NCBI GenBank assembly: GCA_947177165.1
Contig: CAMWTP010000012.1
Coordinates: 27,383-91,382 of the forward strand
Source of the DNA: an uncultured Lachnospiraceae bacterium
GTDB lineage: Bacteria; Bacillota; Clostridia; Lachnospirales; Lachnospiraceae
Length of the DNA: 64,000 nucleotides
Direction: 5' to 3'
Shown: piece by piece, positions 63,733-64,000 of the stretch
Layout: each line of letters starts with the position of its first letter
Numbering within the stretch: the stretch's first letter is position 1
Translations under genes and position numbers: made by a program
The notes under the pieces: generated by a model
Databases searched by the model: none
What the model saw: the letters and a program-made list of their open reading frames with translations, nothing else
Told to the model about the DNA's origin: nothing

Positions 63733-64000
63733 GCGGCACTCACAATCCATGAAGAACACTGCACTTGCGTTCTTCGGTGTGAAGTTTTAGAATTTCTTAG
63801 TCTGCGTCTTTTGCAGACTTAGTAATTCTCTTCACACTGTCATGCCTCTATTGCGGCACTCACAATCATGAAGAACGCCGCACTTGCGTTCTTCGGTGTG
63901 AAACTTAGATTTTCTTAGCGGGCGTCTTTTGGCCGCTTAGAAAATCTTTTCACACTTCCAGTCATGCCGATGCGGCATGCCCTCCTTGCGTCGTTCCTGC
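63733..64000. repeat. tandem ~120-bp structured repeat units (two full, a third cut by the window end)
   Basis: GCGGCACTCACAATC(C)ATGAAGAAC... starts at 63733, 63853 and (GCGGCATGCC...) 63972; each full unit contains hairpin A (GAAGAACGC..GCGTTCTTC), hairpin B (CTTAGnCTGC-GTCTTTT-...) and an outer GTGTGAA/TTCACAC stem. Confidence 0.9.

Noticed and set aside
63733-64000. CRISPR array
   Set aside because: Period is ~120 bp with whole-unit similarity and internal hairpins, not short repeats with unique spacers; no cas genes in the window.

Overview
This 64 kb window looks like a Firmicutes (Lachnospiraceae-like) chromosome. It is mostly housekeeping: clpB (partial), a four-subunit 2-oxoacid:ferredoxin oxidoreductase, guaB, glnS, the tig-clpP-clpX-lon-engB block, truA, dinB, map, glgA, an NFACT/RqcH-like gene, trpB2, argS and two tRNAs (Val-TAC, Met-CAT). 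The non-housekeeping content includes an AT-rich accessory patch at 21-24.7 kb (PadR regulator, alpha/beta hydrolase, Tn916-type regulatory remnants, TetR regulator). It also includes a chemotaxis-like CheR/CheB/CheY/CheW/histidine kinase/HD-GYP operon with no CheA or MCP, a ferredoxin/[FeFe]-hydrogenase-like/methyl-accepting fusion protein, an orphan solute-binding lipoprotein next to a hybrid histidine kinase, and a receiver-less Spo0A C-terminal paralogue. The most unusual signal is several families of structured palindromic repeats. The best of these is a two-hairpin repeat (consensus about GAAAGAACGC-CGCMCYT-GCGTTCTTTC followed by CTTAG-n-CTGC-GTCYTTY-GCAG-n-CTTAG). It occurs as clusters at about 49.19-49.41 kb and as 120 bp tandem units at 63.73-64.00 kb, with apparent compensatory changes in the stems. 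A MITE-like 183 bp element at 20,939-21,121 and a second long palindrome with DnaA-box-like motifs at 21,539-21,689 flank the accessory patch. All calls come from reading the sequence and the supplied ORF track; no database search was run.
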